From: Arthrobacter beigongshangensis
GTDB lineage: Bacteria; Bacillota; Bacilli; Bacillales_A; Planococcaceae
Direction: 5' to 3'
DNA length: 64,000 nt
Assembly: GCF_016820585.1 (NCBI RefSeq)
Contig: NZ_JADHDX010000006.1
Location: 1 to 64,000 of the forward strand
The position numbers were made by a program, and so were the translations under genes. Numbering within the stretch: position 1 is the first letter of the stretch; each line of letters opens with the position of its first letter. The notes under the pieces were generated by a model. That model had not been told where the DNA came from. It saw only the letters and a program-made list of their open reading frames with translations, and ran no database searches. Shown here piece by piece: positions 32,041-41,092 of this stretch.

Positions 32041-33429
32041 TTATTTAGCATCACTTTTACCGGCATTATTTGGGACCATGAAGATAATGGACAATAATGC
32101 AATCACCGCGAAAATTACATTGGCAATAATACCTCCAGTTGCCGCTGCATCTACGCCCGCCTTGTTTGCAATCATCGCATAGACAGTCGCGGAAATGGCG
32201 ACTCCAAAAGCAGAGCCGAGGGAACTTGCCATCTTATAAATCCCTGATGCTGCTCCAATTTTATCGTTAGGTGCATTCGAAACCGCGGTGTCTGTAGAGG
32301 GTGTTGCATAGATCCCTAATCCCAAACCAAACAAAGCGAATCCTATAAATACAACAACTGTATAAGCAACATCCGGTAAGAATGTTAAGCCCATCACCCC
32401 AACACCGATCAGCGTCAACGTTGTACCCCAAAGCATTGGTTTCTTCGCCCCAATTTTTTGAAGAATCTTTTCCCCAACACGAATCATGGCAAGTACGGCA
32501 ATGAGATAACCTATAGAAAGCATACCCGATTGAAAAGATGTAAAACCCCTTCCTTCTTGTACATATGTATTCGCAACGACAAGCGTTCCGGCAACAGCAT
32601 TGAGCAAGAAGTTTGAAACGGTTGCACCGGTGTATGGCGTGTTTTTAAATAATCCAAAATCGATGAGCGCATTCGATTTACCACTCTCAACTTTTATAAA
32701 GATAATCGCCCCAATGACTGCGACAACTAACAGTACGATAGTTCTCCAGTTTGTCCAACCTATTTCAGCACCTTGCGTAATAAAAATATTTAAGGCTAAC
32801 ATGGCTACAATGAAAACAAGTAGACCGCTAAAATCAAACCTCGAATCACCCGTTTGTTTTGCCTTACTCTCAGGTGTGTCTTTTATTAACCATAAAGCAA
32901 GAATGGCAAAGATAATCGAGAAGATGAAAATCCATTTCCATCCCATATAGGTTGCAATCGCTCCACCTAATAATGAACAAACACCAGAACCACCCCAAGA
33001 ACCAATTGACCAGTAACTAAGTGCTCGCTGACGTTCAGCCCCTTCAAAATACTCTTTCACCAAGGCAATCGTTGCAGGCATAATACAAGCAGCCGACAAA
33101 CCTTGAATGATCCGACCGATAATGAGTAATATTGCCCCATTTGCTAACACTAAACAAAGTGAACCAACGATACTTAAGAGCAGTCCGATATTCGTTATTT
33201 TCTTCCGCCCTATTTTATCGGCAAGACCACCTGCCGCGACGATAAAAATCCCCGAAAAAAGTGCTGTTAAACTAATGGCGATGTTTAATGTCCCTGAAGA
33301 AACACCCAGATCCTTTTGAACCGCGGGGACTACGTTGACCATTGCTTGAGCAAAAAGCCAAAATGTTAATACACCAAACACAATCCCTATAATCAATTTA
33401 TTTGTCCCTTTATAGGTGGTTGTCATCAT
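32041..33429 (-). CDS. MFS transporter, DHA2-like (14 helices)
   Basis: The protein is about 462 aa with about 14 membrane segments. ALFSGIFIVAAGGLADKIGR-type motif A lies near residue 65 and RIIQGLSAACIMPATIALVK, a motif-C-like stretch, near 105, as in EmrB/QacA-type exporters. The start chosen is ATG 33429 after AAGGGAGAGCAA; the longer frame (33489) has no ribosome site. It is the first gene of an operon with the M20 amidohydrolase. The substrate could be an N-acyl amino acid, a dipeptide or a drug. Confidence 0.87.
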   Translation of the reverse strand: MMTTTYKGTNKLIIGIVFGVLTFWLFAQAMVNVVPAVQKDLGVSSGTLNIAISLTALFSGIFIVAAGGLADKIGRKKITNIGLLLSIVGSLCLVLANGAILLIIGRIIQGLSAACIMPATIALVKEYFEGAERQRALSYWSIGSWGGSGVCSLLGGAIATYMGWKWIFIFSIIFAILALWLIKDTPESKAKQTGDSRFDFSGLLVFIVAMLALNIFITQGAEIGWTNWRTIVLLVVAVIGAIIFIKVESGKSNALIDFGLFKNTPYTGATVSNFLLNAVAGTLVVANTYVQEGRGFTSFQSGMLSIGYLIAVLAMIRVGEKILQKIGAKKPMLWGTTLTLIGVGVMGLTFLPDVAYTVVVFIGFALFGLGLGIYATPSTDTAVSNAPNDKIGAASGIYKMASSLGSAFGVAISATVYAMIANKAGVDAAATGGIIANVIFAVIALLSIIFMVPNNAGKSDAK

Positions 33430-33513
33430 TTGCTCTCCCTTATTTTTTGACCTCCATTCATTCTTTACTGAACAGCTTATTCTATGCATGAATCGACTTG
33501 AACAACTAGCATA

Positions 33514-33558
33514 AAAAAGCCTGATTTCTCCTCTTGGTTAAAGGAGAAATCAGGCTTG
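33514..33558 (-). terminator. Strong hairpin, terminator of the nickel operon or bidirectional
   Basis: AAAAGCCTGATTTCTCC pairs perfectly with GGAGAAATCAGGCTT around TCTTGGTTAAA. On the minus strand an AAGCCTGATTT...TTTTTT-type ending follows, so it can end the nik operon. Confidence 0.8.
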
Positions 33559-33620
33559 CAATACTATTCATCTGTAGCTTTGACACTGCAAATAAGTAAA
33601 AAATAACCGTAAACCTTCAA

Positions 33621-34229
33621 TTATGAATTGGAATGATCCAACTCAATCACACGGTGGCATAATCTTTGCATCAACTTCTCTTCATGGCTGACTATGATAA
33701 TTCCCATCTCTCTCTTTTTGGCGATTTCAAGAACAGCCTGCCAAATTTGTGCCTGTGTAATCGCGTCTAGCATTGTTGTCATTTCATCTGCTATTAAAAA
33801 GCGAGTATTGGAGCCCAATGCTCTCGCTACACAAAAGCGTTGTAACTCTCCGCCAGATAGCTCGTTTGGCCAACGGGTCAACCATTCCTGCTCAATGCCC
33901 AATAAATCTAACAGCTCAGGATCAGGCTTGCCTACTTCATTCAAAACCTTTTCCATTTTCCAGCGTGGATTTACTGCTTTTTCCGGATGCTGAAAGACTA
34001 GCTGCACGGGATGAAATCCTTTTTTGGATACCGGTAAACCATTTATGGTGATGCTTCCTTCTAGCGGTTTTTCAAATCCTGCTAAAATCCGACATAATGT
34101 TGTTTTACCGCGTCCGCTAGGGGCTGTGAGTCCCACAATTTCGCCTGGTTCAATCGTTAAATTGACGCCTCGAAATAACCAAGGTCCATTGCCATAGCGG
34201 AATCCGATATTTTTTGCTTCAAGTTGCAT
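33621..34229 (-). CDS. nikE: Nickel/peptide ABC importer ATPase, NikE-like
   Basis: This 202-aa ABC ATPase is the last gene of the nik operon. Walker A is APSGRGKTT (about 36-44), the signature NELSGGELQRFCVARALG (about 116-133), Walker B FLIADEMTTMLDA, and the H-loop IIVSHEE. It is short for the OppF/NikE family (usually about 250-320 aa), missing the C-terminal zinc-finger and regulatory extension. The start overlaps the end of nikD by 11 bases, so the two ATPases are made together. Nickel as substrate is inferred from NikR at the head of the operon. Confidence 0.82.
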   Translation of the reverse strand: MQLEAKNIGFRYGNGPWLFRGVNLTIEPGEIVGLTAPSGRGKTTLCRILAGFEKPLEGSITINGLPVSKKGFHPVQLVFQHPEKAVNPRWKMEKVLNEVGKPDPELLDLLGIEQEWLTRWPNELSGGELQRFCVARALGSNTRFLIADEMTTMLDAITQAQIWQAVLEIAKKREMGIIIVSHEEKLMQRLCHRVIELDHSNS

Positions 34230-35142
34230 GGATACACCTCACCATTCCATTCCGAAGGTTACGCATGTCCGGTTGTGCCTGACTACATTCAGGAGTTGCC
34301 ATAGGACAACGAGGTGTAAATAGGCAACCCGATGGTAATGCATTTGGATGAGGTTGTGAACCCGGAATGGGTATAAAATCATTTTGTGGCAACGCTCTCC
34401 ATAACGCCTTACTATAAGGATGACGCAATGCCTCACCATCGCCAGCAAAGTCATCGACAGAGGCTATCTCCACGGTGGTACCCGCATAAAACACAGCAAT
34501 TTTATCGGCAATTGTTAAAGCGGATTCAATATCATGCGTGATGAGCATGACTGCACATCCATTGTCTGCAAATTCCCTGAAATTGCTCAACGCTTCTTTG
34601 ATGACAACAGGATCTAGTCCCGGTGTAGGCTCATCTGCAATAATCACCTTTGCTCCACTGACAATTGCAGTGGATAGAAGCGTTCTTCGCGCCATACCTC
34701 CTGAAAGCTGAAACGGATACATGCTCTCTACATTCGATTGTAAGTGAAGCCGCTCAAAAACTGCTCGTTGTGCTGCAATTGCATCTCGATCCTTTACAGA
34801 AGTCCGGACTTGGTTCCCTACACGCATCAGTGGATCCAAATAGTTTACCGATTGAGGAATAAGTGCAATGTCCTTCCCGCGTAATGACGCTTGCCGTGCA
34901 GCAGTAAGCACCTCTCTATCATATGTTATTGTCCCACTGACAGTTGAATTGTTTGGCAGTATTCCAAGAATGGCGTGGGCCAACAAGCTCTTCCCAGAAC
35001 CACTGGCTCCCACAACCGCTAGAATTTCACCTTCTTCAAGCGTAACATTTAAACTTGAAATGACATTCACACTTTCCTGTTTCAAACCACCTGTATATTG
35101 ATTAAATGATATCGATAAATTTTCCACTTCAAGGATTGACAT
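34219..35142 (-). CDS. nikD: Nickel/peptide ABC importer ATPase, NikD-like
   Basis: The 307-aa ATPase has Walker A GASGSGKSLLA (about 42-52), the signature PFQLSGGMARRTLLSTAIVS (about 155), Walker B VIIADEPTPGLD and H-loop MLITHDIES. The C terminus has the OppD/DppD/NikD family tail GCLFTPRCPMATPECSQAQP, whose cysteines can bind an iron-sulfur cluster or zinc. It follows GAGGAGGTAACGA. It forms the nucleotide-binding pair with the downstream NikE-like protein. Confidence 0.87.
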   Translation of the reverse strand: MSILEVENLSISFNQYTGGLKQESVNVISSLNVTLEEGEILAVVGASGSGKSLLAHAILGILPNNSTVSGTITYDREVLTAARQASLRGKDIALIPQSVNYLDPLMRVGNQVRTSVKDRDAIAAQRAVFERLHLQSNVESMYPFQLSGGMARRTLLSTAIVSGAKVIIADEPTPGLDPVVIKEALSNFREFADNGCAVMLITHDIESALTIADKIAVFYAGTTVEIASVDDFAGDGEALRHPYSKALWRALPQNDFIPIPGSQPHPNALPSGCLFTPRCPMATPECSQAQPDMRNLRNGMVRCIHAT

Positions 35143-35205
35143 TCGTTACCTCCTCAGCAAACGAATAGGACGATCTGTATTTCATCATCCTACTCTCTTC
35201 CTGTC

Positions 35206-36066
35206 TTACTTTTCATTAGCTTTAGTAGGATCTATAAGCATTCGGAAACTTTCTCCAACCGTCTCAAATGTTCGTACGATAATTAGTAAGCAAAGTCCTG
35301 GGAAAAAGGCGAGCCACCACATACCCGAAGACAAATACTTCATGGATTCTGACAAAATTATTCCAATGGCTGGCTCGTGAGGCGATAACCCCAAGCCTAA
35401 AAATGTAACTGCAGCCTCATGTAAAATCACATGAGGAAACATCAACATGAACCCAATTAACAATTGGGGAATCAAATGGGGAAAAATATGATGTCCAGCA
35501 ATCCACCAACGGGATTTCCCCATCTGCTGAGAAATCTGCACATATTCAGCTGAACGAATTTGCATAACTTCTGCTCTAATAACCCGTGCAAGACTTGGCC
35601 AATGCGTTAGCATAAGCCCAATTACAATCCCTTTAAATCCACCACCCAATGTAAAGGCAATCAAAATCAGCGTTACAAGATGTGGCACACTTAAAAAAAG
35701 GTCAATGAGCCACGTAATGAAACGATCTGCCATTTTCCCCATTGTTGCTGCAGCCATACCAAGGATAAGAGCAATTGACGTACTGCCAATTGCTCCAAGC
35801 AACCCTACGCCCATACTTAAGGAAAGTCCCATAATTGTACGGGTAAACATATCTCTACCTAACCAATCTGTACCGAAAAAATGGGCTAGTGAGGGGGCTA
35901 AATTTCGGGCATTTAGATTTGTAGCAATCCTTTCTGGATCAAGCAATGTACCGCCTACTACAACACTTAGTAAGATAACTGTTGCAACTACAATCGTCAG
36001 CAGCGTTCGCTGTCTTCGATTCAGATAAAATCTTTTCATCTTTCCTACTTTGAGGCTTGGAATCAT
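35206..36066 (-). CDS. nikC: ABC importer permease, NikC/OppC-like
   Basis: The 286-aa permease has an N-terminal TM helix (RTLLTIVVATVILLSVVVGG), then the OppC-type cytoplasmic/N-tail block HFFGTDWLGRDMFTRTIMGL, typical of the DppC/NikC family. Five further TM helices follow, with the EAA-like loop RAEVMQIRSAEYVQISQQMG (about residue 175). Its start overlaps the nikB stop by four bases (ATGA). It pairs with NikB to form the channel. Confidence 0.86.
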   Translation of the reverse strand: MIPSLKVGKMKRFYLNRRQRTLLTIVVATVILLSVVVGGTLLDPERIATNLNARNLAPSLAHFFGTDWLGRDMFTRTIMGLSLSMGVGLLGAIGSTSIALILGMAAATMGKMADRFITWLIDLFLSVPHLVTLILIAFTLGGGFKGIVIGLMLTHWPSLARVIRAEVMQIRSAEYVQISQQMGKSRWWIAGHHIFPHLIPQLLIGFMLMFPHVILHEAAVTFLGLGLSPHEPAIGIILSESMKYLSSGMWWLAFFPGLCLLIIVRTFETVGESFRMLIDPTKANEK

Positions 36067-37064
36067 AGCGTTCGACTCTCCCTCGTTCTCGGATCTACAA
36101 CATAGTAGATCATATCGGCAATTAAATTTCCTGCAAAAACAAAAATCGTACTAAATAGGACTAATCCTAGTAAAAGAGGCACGTCTCCTCTTAAGCCTGC
36201 CTCAACGGTTGCTTGTCCAAGACCTGGATAAGAGAATACTTGCTCCGCCAGCACGGCTCCCCCAAACAATTCACTAAAAGCGGCAAATTGTAAGGTGATG
36301 GCAGGCAAAGCAACATTCCGTAAACCATGTCTCCAAAACAGGAGAAACCCCCGTTCACCTCGCGCCCTCGCGAATAGCACATAGTCACTCGCAAGAACTT
36401 CGATTAGCTTTTGGCGCGTATGCAAAGCTACATTCGCAACACCAAGAATGCTAAGTGTCATCGCTGGAAGTATGAGGTGTTGGATTCGGTCTGCTAACGT
36501 GACATCTTCCGCAAGAACTCCTGCTGGAACACCCAACCCGATTGGGAACCAACCGAGCCACACTGCAAAAACAATTAGCATGAGAAGGCCCATCCAAAAG
36601 GTAGGTGTCGACGCAAGTGTGTAACAATACCATTTAATAATTCGATCCATCCAAGTGCCCTTTTTCATGGCAGACACAACGCCCATGACAAAACCGATAA
36701 CTCCCGACAATACCCAAGCGGTCAGCATCAAGACCAGCGAGTTCAAAAATCGCTCCCCGATGATTTCAGACACTGGACGACGGAAAATCATTGAGTTTCC
36801 TAAATCACCTGCAAGTAAAGCAGACAGCCAACTAAAAAACTGTACCATAACGGGCTGATTGAGCCCCCAATACTCAGCAATTTTCTCTCGCTGTTCAGGT
36901 CCAACCTTTAGCATATCAGCACCAATGTAGGCCTGAATCGGATCAACCGGAGAGTTCTTGATTAATAAAAACGAAATTAAGCAAATCGCAAACAATAATG
37001 TTAGCATTCTTAAACCTTTCATCAACAGAAAGACTCCGACCCTAGCACCAAAACTTTTATTCAC
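36063..37064 (-). CDS. nikB: ABC importer permease, NikB/OppB-like
   Basis: The 333-aa permease starts at a GTG two bases after the nikA stop codon. It has an N-terminal TM helix (MLTLLFAICLISFLLIKNSP), the family DPIQAYIGADMLKVG segment, five more helices, and the EAA loop DYVLFARARGERGFLLFWRH (about residue 225). The C terminus VVDPRTRE is characteristic of the OppB/DppB/NikB group. Coupled to nikA and nikC. Confidence 0.86.
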   Translation of the reverse strand: MNKSFGARVGVFLLMKGLRMLTLLFAICLISFLLIKNSPVDPIQAYIGADMLKVGPEQREKIAEYWGLNQPVMVQFFSWLSALLAGDLGNSMIFRRPVSEIIGERFLNSLVLMLTAWVLSGVIGFVMGVVSAMKKGTWMDRIIKWYCYTLASTPTFWMGLLMLIVFAVWLGWFPIGLGVPAGVLAEDVTLADRIQHLILPAMTLSILGVANVALHTRQKLIEVLASDYVLFARARGERGFLLFWRHGLRNVALPAITLQFAAFSELFGGAVLAEQVFSYPGLGQATVEAGLRGDVPLLLGLVLFSTIFVFAGNLIADMIYYVVDPRTRESRTL

Positions 37065-37065
37065 A

Positions 37066-38688
37066 TTATTGACTCCATTTCCAATCGACTATGTTGTCTG
37101 TAGCGGGCCAACCATGCCCATGGACATGGATCCGCTGCTCCCCGATATCAAGACCTTCTTTCACTAAGTACAAATGGTCGATGTTCACCAGCCACGACCA
37201 TGCCGCATCACCTTTTCCACTCAAACCAGTCTTGCCATCCCATTGCGCTTTTTTCCAAAACTCAATGGCTTCTTCTTCGCTATTCGCTCGAAGTGCTTTC
37301 TTAAAGTACGCATCTACTGTGTCATTTTTATAATATCCGGTATTATTGTACTCCACACCGGCATTATCGCTACTATAGATGTTGTATAATTCGTGTGGAT
37401 CATGGCTTCCCCAGCCCATCAGTACAGCCTCTGAATACATTTTCTGACCGATGATATCCCAGCTTGCACCTTCTACTTTAATGTTGATACCAAGTGGTTT
37501 TATCATATCTGCAACTGAAATAGCAAGGGATTGTCTAGTCGTATCACTTGCTGGATAATAAAGATTGAACTCTGCTTTCAGAGAGCCTTTTTCAAGAACT
37601 CCATCTCCATCGCTATCTTTCCATCCTGCTTCTTCCAACAGTTTGCGAGCCCCGTCCATATCTGCATCTTCAATGACCGTATCCGGATTCCACCAAGGAA
37701 GTCCGTCAACAGATGTATAAGCTGGTGTTCCGTACCCTTCTAATACCCCGTCAATTAACGCTTGTCGGTCAACCGCAATATCGATTGCGTGTCGAATCGC
37801 AGCGTCCGCTGTTACATTATTGCCAATTGGGAAGCCGTCATTTGTAAACTCGCCCGACTTTACAAATGGAAATACGATTCCCCGATTATCAACAGTTTTA
37901 ACAGTTTCTAATTCCATGCCTGGCACTTTCTTATTTGTAAATGCAGCTGGGATAGCGGCGAGGTCGACTGTACCTGCTTGAGCCGCAGCAAACGCAGCAT
38001 CTTCATTTAAGAATACAAAGGTTATTTTTTGGAAAAACGGCTTTTTGCTATAGTAGCTAGGATTCGCCTTCACAATCATCTGTTGCCCTTTATCCCATTG
38101 AACGAGTTCATAAGGACCTGATCCGATCGGATTCTCCGCATACTCTTCGCTATATGCATGCTGTGGTACAATTCCCGTTGCAACCAATGTATTGATAAAT
38201 GTAGATTGTGCTTCCTTTAACGTGAATTCCACTGTCGTATCATTCAACGCTTCAACTTTCTCTAATACATGTAAATCGACAACCGATCCACTGTCGGCAG
38301 CTTTTTCAAAAGTAAATTGCACATCTTTTGCTGTCAAAGGCTCACCGTCTGAAAATTGGACATCATTGCGTAATGTAACAGTCCAGACCGTTCCATTTTG
38401 AGTCACCTCATAGTCTTCCGCAAGATCATTAACGATGGCCAATTGATTATCTCTTTTTAACAGTGTACTTTGGAAGAGAGGTGACCCGTAACGCCCCCAT
38501 CCGGTGATTGGATCAAATCCCGTTTCCGGCTCAGAACCGAAAGCGAGTACAAGCTCGTCCTTTGGTCTCTCGTCATTGTTTTTATTTTTATCACTTGTTT
38601 TAGATGATGAACATCCTACTAACATAATTGATATAGCTAAAGTAGCTATTCCTATGAATCCCAAAAATTTCTTTGTCAAAACGTACAC
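37066..38688 (-). CDS. nikA: Nickel ABC importer substrate-binding lipoprotein, NikA-like
   Basis: The 540-aa solute-binding protein belongs to the peptide/nickel family. A lipoprotein signal ends at Cys26 in AISIMLVGCSS, followed by a Lys/Asp/Asn linker. Domain blocks include LAFGSEPETGFDPITGWGRY near 48, VQFSDGEPLTAKDVQFTFEK near 110 and IGSGPYELVQWDKGQQMIVK near 190. A His-rich C-terminal stretch, RIHVHGHGW, could help metal or metallophore binding. The assignment to nickel rests on nikR 115 bases upstream; CntA-like metallophore import is an alternative. Confidence 0.85.
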   Translation of the reverse strand: MYVLTKKFLGFIGIATLAISIMLVGCSSSKTSDKNKNNDERPKDELVLAFGSEPETGFDPITGWGRYGSPLFQSTLLKRDNQLAIVNDLAEDYEVTQNGTVWTVTLRNDVQFSDGEPLTAKDVQFTFEKAADSGSVVDLHVLEKVEALNDTTVEFTLKEAQSTFINTLVATGIVPQHAYSEEYAENPIGSGPYELVQWDKGQQMIVKANPSYYSKKPFFQKITFVFLNEDAAFAAAQAGTVDLAAIPAAFTNKKVPGMELETVKTVDNRGIVFPFVKSGEFTNDGFPIGNNVTADAAIRHAIDIAVDRQALIDGVLEGYGTPAYTSVDGLPWWNPDTVIEDADMDGARKLLEEAGWKDSDGDGVLEKGSLKAEFNLYYPASDTTRQSLAISVADMIKPLGINIKVEGASWDIIGQKMYSEAVLMGWGSHDPHELYNIYSSDNAGVEYNNTGYYKNDTVDAYFKKALRANSEEEAIEFWKKAQWDGKTGLSGKGDAAWSWLVNIDHLYLVKEGLDIGEQRIHVHGHGWPATDNIVDWKWSQ

Positions 38689-38802
38689 TTCCTCTAAGCA
38701 TATTATTAATCTAAAATCCTGTCACAACCGCCGGGGGCTTAACAGGGAGGAATTGAACTTCATTCCTCCTTATTCAGCAAATGTACCTGTAGCTGAATTA
38801 AG

Positions 38803-39222
38803 TTAAATTTGTTCTACAGGTGCGACTGTGAAATTCCCATAGGAAACACCTTTCAAACTCGTCAGCTTATGACTGAGCTCCTGAATATCTCTTGCTTTCC
38901 CTTTGACAACAATCAGCTCAAGGCAGCTATCATGGTTCAAATGGAAGTGTGTTGTAGCAAGGATTACATCGTGCACACTATGTTGGATTTTCGTCATTTC
39001 TTCAAGTAAATTGCGTTGGTGATGGTCATAAAACAAAAGAATACTTCCTGCAATGATTTGTTCTCCGTCTTCCCATGTTTGTTGAATAATCGCCTCTCGG
39101 ACAAGATCTCTAATCGCCTCGGAACGGTTTTCATAGCCCTTTTGTGTGACTAAATGGTCAAACTTTCGAAGTAAGCTTCCCTCCATTGAAATACCAAATC
39201 TTTTTAACGTTGAGTCTTGCAT
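38803..39222 (-). CDS. nikR: Nickel-responsive regulator NikR
   Basis: The 139-aa protein has an N-terminal ribbon-helix-helix (LKRFGISMEGSLLRKFDHLV, then GYENRSEAIRDLVREAI). Its C-terminal ACT domain carries the high-affinity square-planar nickel ligands: His in ATTHFHLNHDSCLELIVVKG (two His and Cys) plus an upstream His (HHQR or SVHDV). It senses nickel and represses nickel uptake when metal is plentiful. It is the first gene of the operon. Upstream lie two direct GTAACACG repeats, 21 bp apart, which could be an operator. Confidence 0.92.
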   Translation of the reverse strand: MQDSTLKRFGISMEGSLLRKFDHLVTQKGYENRSEAIRDLVREAIIQQTWEDGEQIIAGSILLFYDHHQRNLLEEMTKIQHSVHDVILATTHFHLNHDSCLELIVVKGKARDIQELSHKLTSLKGVSYGNFTVAPVEQI

Positions 39223-39250
39223 ACCTAAACCCCTTTATATTTATTAATTA

Positions 39251-39279
39251 GTAACACGTTTTTGGAAATTCGTAACACG
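39251..39279. promoter_or_regulatory. Candidate NikR operator, direct repeats
   Basis: GTAACACG occurs at 39251-39258 and again at 39272-39279, two helical turns apart and 29-57 bases upstream of the nikR start. NikR half-sites in other bacteria are spaced about 22 bp centre to centre, but normally as inverted repeats (GTATGA-N16-TCATAC), so the assignment is tentative. Confidence 0.45.
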
Positions 39280-39410
39280 GCAATGCATAGTGAATGACAT
39301 TATACCCCTCTAAATCACGCGCTATGATGAAAAATAATAAATATGAAGACAATCCCTTGTGTCAAGCAGAGGCAGTCATGTAGAAGTTGGATTACCATCT
39401 TGCGGAAGTT

Positions 39411-39474
39411 AAAAATAATCATAGAGGACGGCTAGAAGCATTGTGGATTAAACTGAACGGTCCTCTATGATTAT
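39411..39474 (-). terminator. Terminator of the TetR-pgeF operon
   Basis: ATAATCATAGAGGAC (39415-39429) and GTCCTCTATGATTAT (39460-39474) are perfect 15-bp arms. On the minus strand the stem is followed by TTTTT, placing it downstream of pgeF. Confidence 0.8.
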
Positions 39475-39524
39475 AAAATTATTCGTGCCGATTATCAATC
39501 ACTTCGCATGAAAAACTGGCGATA

Positions 39525-40292
39525 TTACAAAACCCCTTTTCTCACAGCGAAACTCAAATGTCTTCCACATTGCTTATGTTCACGATAAGAAAAACCGTTC
39601 GGACTAAGATATGTACAAGTCCGATCAATCGTAATCTGTTCCGTCGGAATCCCGGCCAACTCACATTGTCTTTTCACGGTTAGTTGATTATCAATATGAT
39701 ATTTAGCTGTGCCCTCATGAAGATATATAAATTCATCTGCATAGCCAAGGTTCTTGAATTTCACATAAACATCTTCATCAACTTCAAACTTTTCTTGACT
39801 GAGCGCTGCGCCAATCTGGATATGGAAATCACTTGGATTACATTGTTCAACTTGTGTTAAATGCCTAAAAAGCTTCATGGTAATTTCTTTGACGGTGCCT
39901 TGCCAACCAGAATGGACAACACCGACAAGTCCACTCACCTCATTATAAAAAATCACGGGAACACAATCGGCGGTGAAGCTACATAATACGAGATTGGGCT
40001 CATAGGTGTAGAGGGCGTCTGTATCTGCAATGGCGGTATCCATTTGCTTCGCCCCTCGTCCTTTGTCGGCGAACGTTACACGGTGGAAATTGTCGCTGTG
40101 GGTTTGATTGGCGCAAACGAAATCGTTCAGCTCGTAGTGCAAGGATGCAGCGAGTTTCTTACGGTTTTCTACAATGTAATCAAGGTTTTTGCAGGCGTGA
40201 AGCGCCATGTTGTTGTGCTCGAGCTCAGTGCCGTCTTTCATGGTCATTCCTACTATGAATTTATTGTTGTTTACGTAAATGTTTGTTGTCAT
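39525..40292 (-). CDS. pgeF: Peptidoglycan editing factor PgeF (YfiH family)
   Basis: The product is about 255 aa from ATG 40292 (MTTNIYVNNNKF), which is preceded by AAGGAG. The family metal/catalytic triad is present: His in CANQTHSDNF, Cys in CSFTADCVPVIFYN, and His in GVVHSGWQGTVKE. The ending CTYLSPNGFSYREHKQCGRH is typical. PgeF removes wrongly incorporated amino acids from UDP-MurNAc precursors; older annotations call it laccase or polyphenol oxidase. It starts four bases after the TetR stop codon, an unusual coupling to a transcription factor. Confidence 0.9.
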   Translation of the reverse strand: MTTNIYVNNNKFIVGMTMKDGTELEHNNMALHACKNLDYIVENRKKLAASLHYELNDFVCANQTHSDNFHRVTFADKGRGAKQMDTAIADTDALYTYEPNLVLCSFTADCVPVIFYNEVSGLVGVVHSGWQGTVKEITMKLFRHLTQVEQCNPSDFHIQIGAALSQEKFEVDEDVYVKFKNLGYADEFIYLHEGTAKYHIDNQLTVKRQCELAGIPTEQITIDRTCTYLSPNGFSYREHKQCGRHLSFAVRKGVL

Positions 40293-40296
40293 ATGA

Positions 40297-40902
40297 TCAT
40301 TGCTCCTTCTGGAATGAATGATTAGGAATCCGCTGAATAATTGCAAGTAATTGCTCGGCCATATAGTCCGATGTATAAAGAAATTCACTATCAATCCATT
40401 CAATAATCATTCCCCAGATGGCGTATGCTTGATAGCTGGCCAACATTTTAGGATTGATTTTAGGATTGAGGGGTGTATGCGATTGGGATAGATCTTGAAA
40501 GAGAAGTTGCGTTAGTTCGTCGCAGATTCGGGTCTGGAACCCTGTTAAACTATTTGACCTCCCGAGTAATGTATAAAAGTTGGCGTATGTCGTTACGTGC
40601 TGAAATATTTTAATGGCTGAAGCGGTCAGTTGGCTCACATCAAAGTTTTCTATCTCGTCATAGGGAGCACGGTATGATTCAGTTAAGCCTTTCATGACAT
40701 CATCAATTATTTCCTCCAACAACTCTTCTTTATATTGGTAATGTTTATAAAATGTTCCGCGATTGAGGTCGGCTAGCTGCACAATGTCTGTGATGGAAAT
40801 TTTTTTGAAATCCTTTGTTTGCATTAAGGATAGAAGTGCTTCTTTCAGCGCAGCTTTGGATTTTCGAATCCTTCTATCTACACTGGTTAATTGGTCAGAC
40901 AA
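40297..40902 (-). CDS. TetR/AcrR family transcriptional regulator (second pair)
   Basis: The regulator is about 201 aa from TTG 40902, nine bases after GAGG; an ATG 15 codons upstream (40947) lacks a ribosome site. The HTH is clear: RIRKSKAALKEALLSLMQTK, then QLADLNRGTFYKHYQYKEEL. The C-terminal domain resembles the regulator at 20.1 kb, and like it this gene is divergent from an SDR gene. It is transcribed together with pgeF. A dyad TTGATTAT...ATAATCAA (41005-41034) in the divergent region may be its site. Confidence 0.86.
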   Translation of the reverse strand: MSDQLTSVDRRIRKSKAALKEALLSLMQTKDFKKISITDIVQLADLNRGTFYKHYQYKEELLEEIIDDVMKGLTESYRAPYDEIENFDVSQLTASAIKIFQHVTTYANFYTLLGRSNSLTGFQTRICDELTQLLFQDLSQSHTPLNPKINPKMLASYQAYAIWGMIIEWIDSEFLYTSDYMAEQLLAIIQRIPNHSFQKEQ

Positions 40903-41092
40903 AGCTGTCACCCTCTTTTTTGTAATAAATCGACAAAACCCTATCAAACTGTATGCTAATCAACGATTGACTCGTTATTTGCTGATTGAATGTAGTCGTT
41001 ACGATTGATTATACTATAGATGAAAGATAATCAACATCTGTTCACTAACGTAGTTGTGAAAGCGTACTTAAATTGATGGAGGAGGAATTAAC

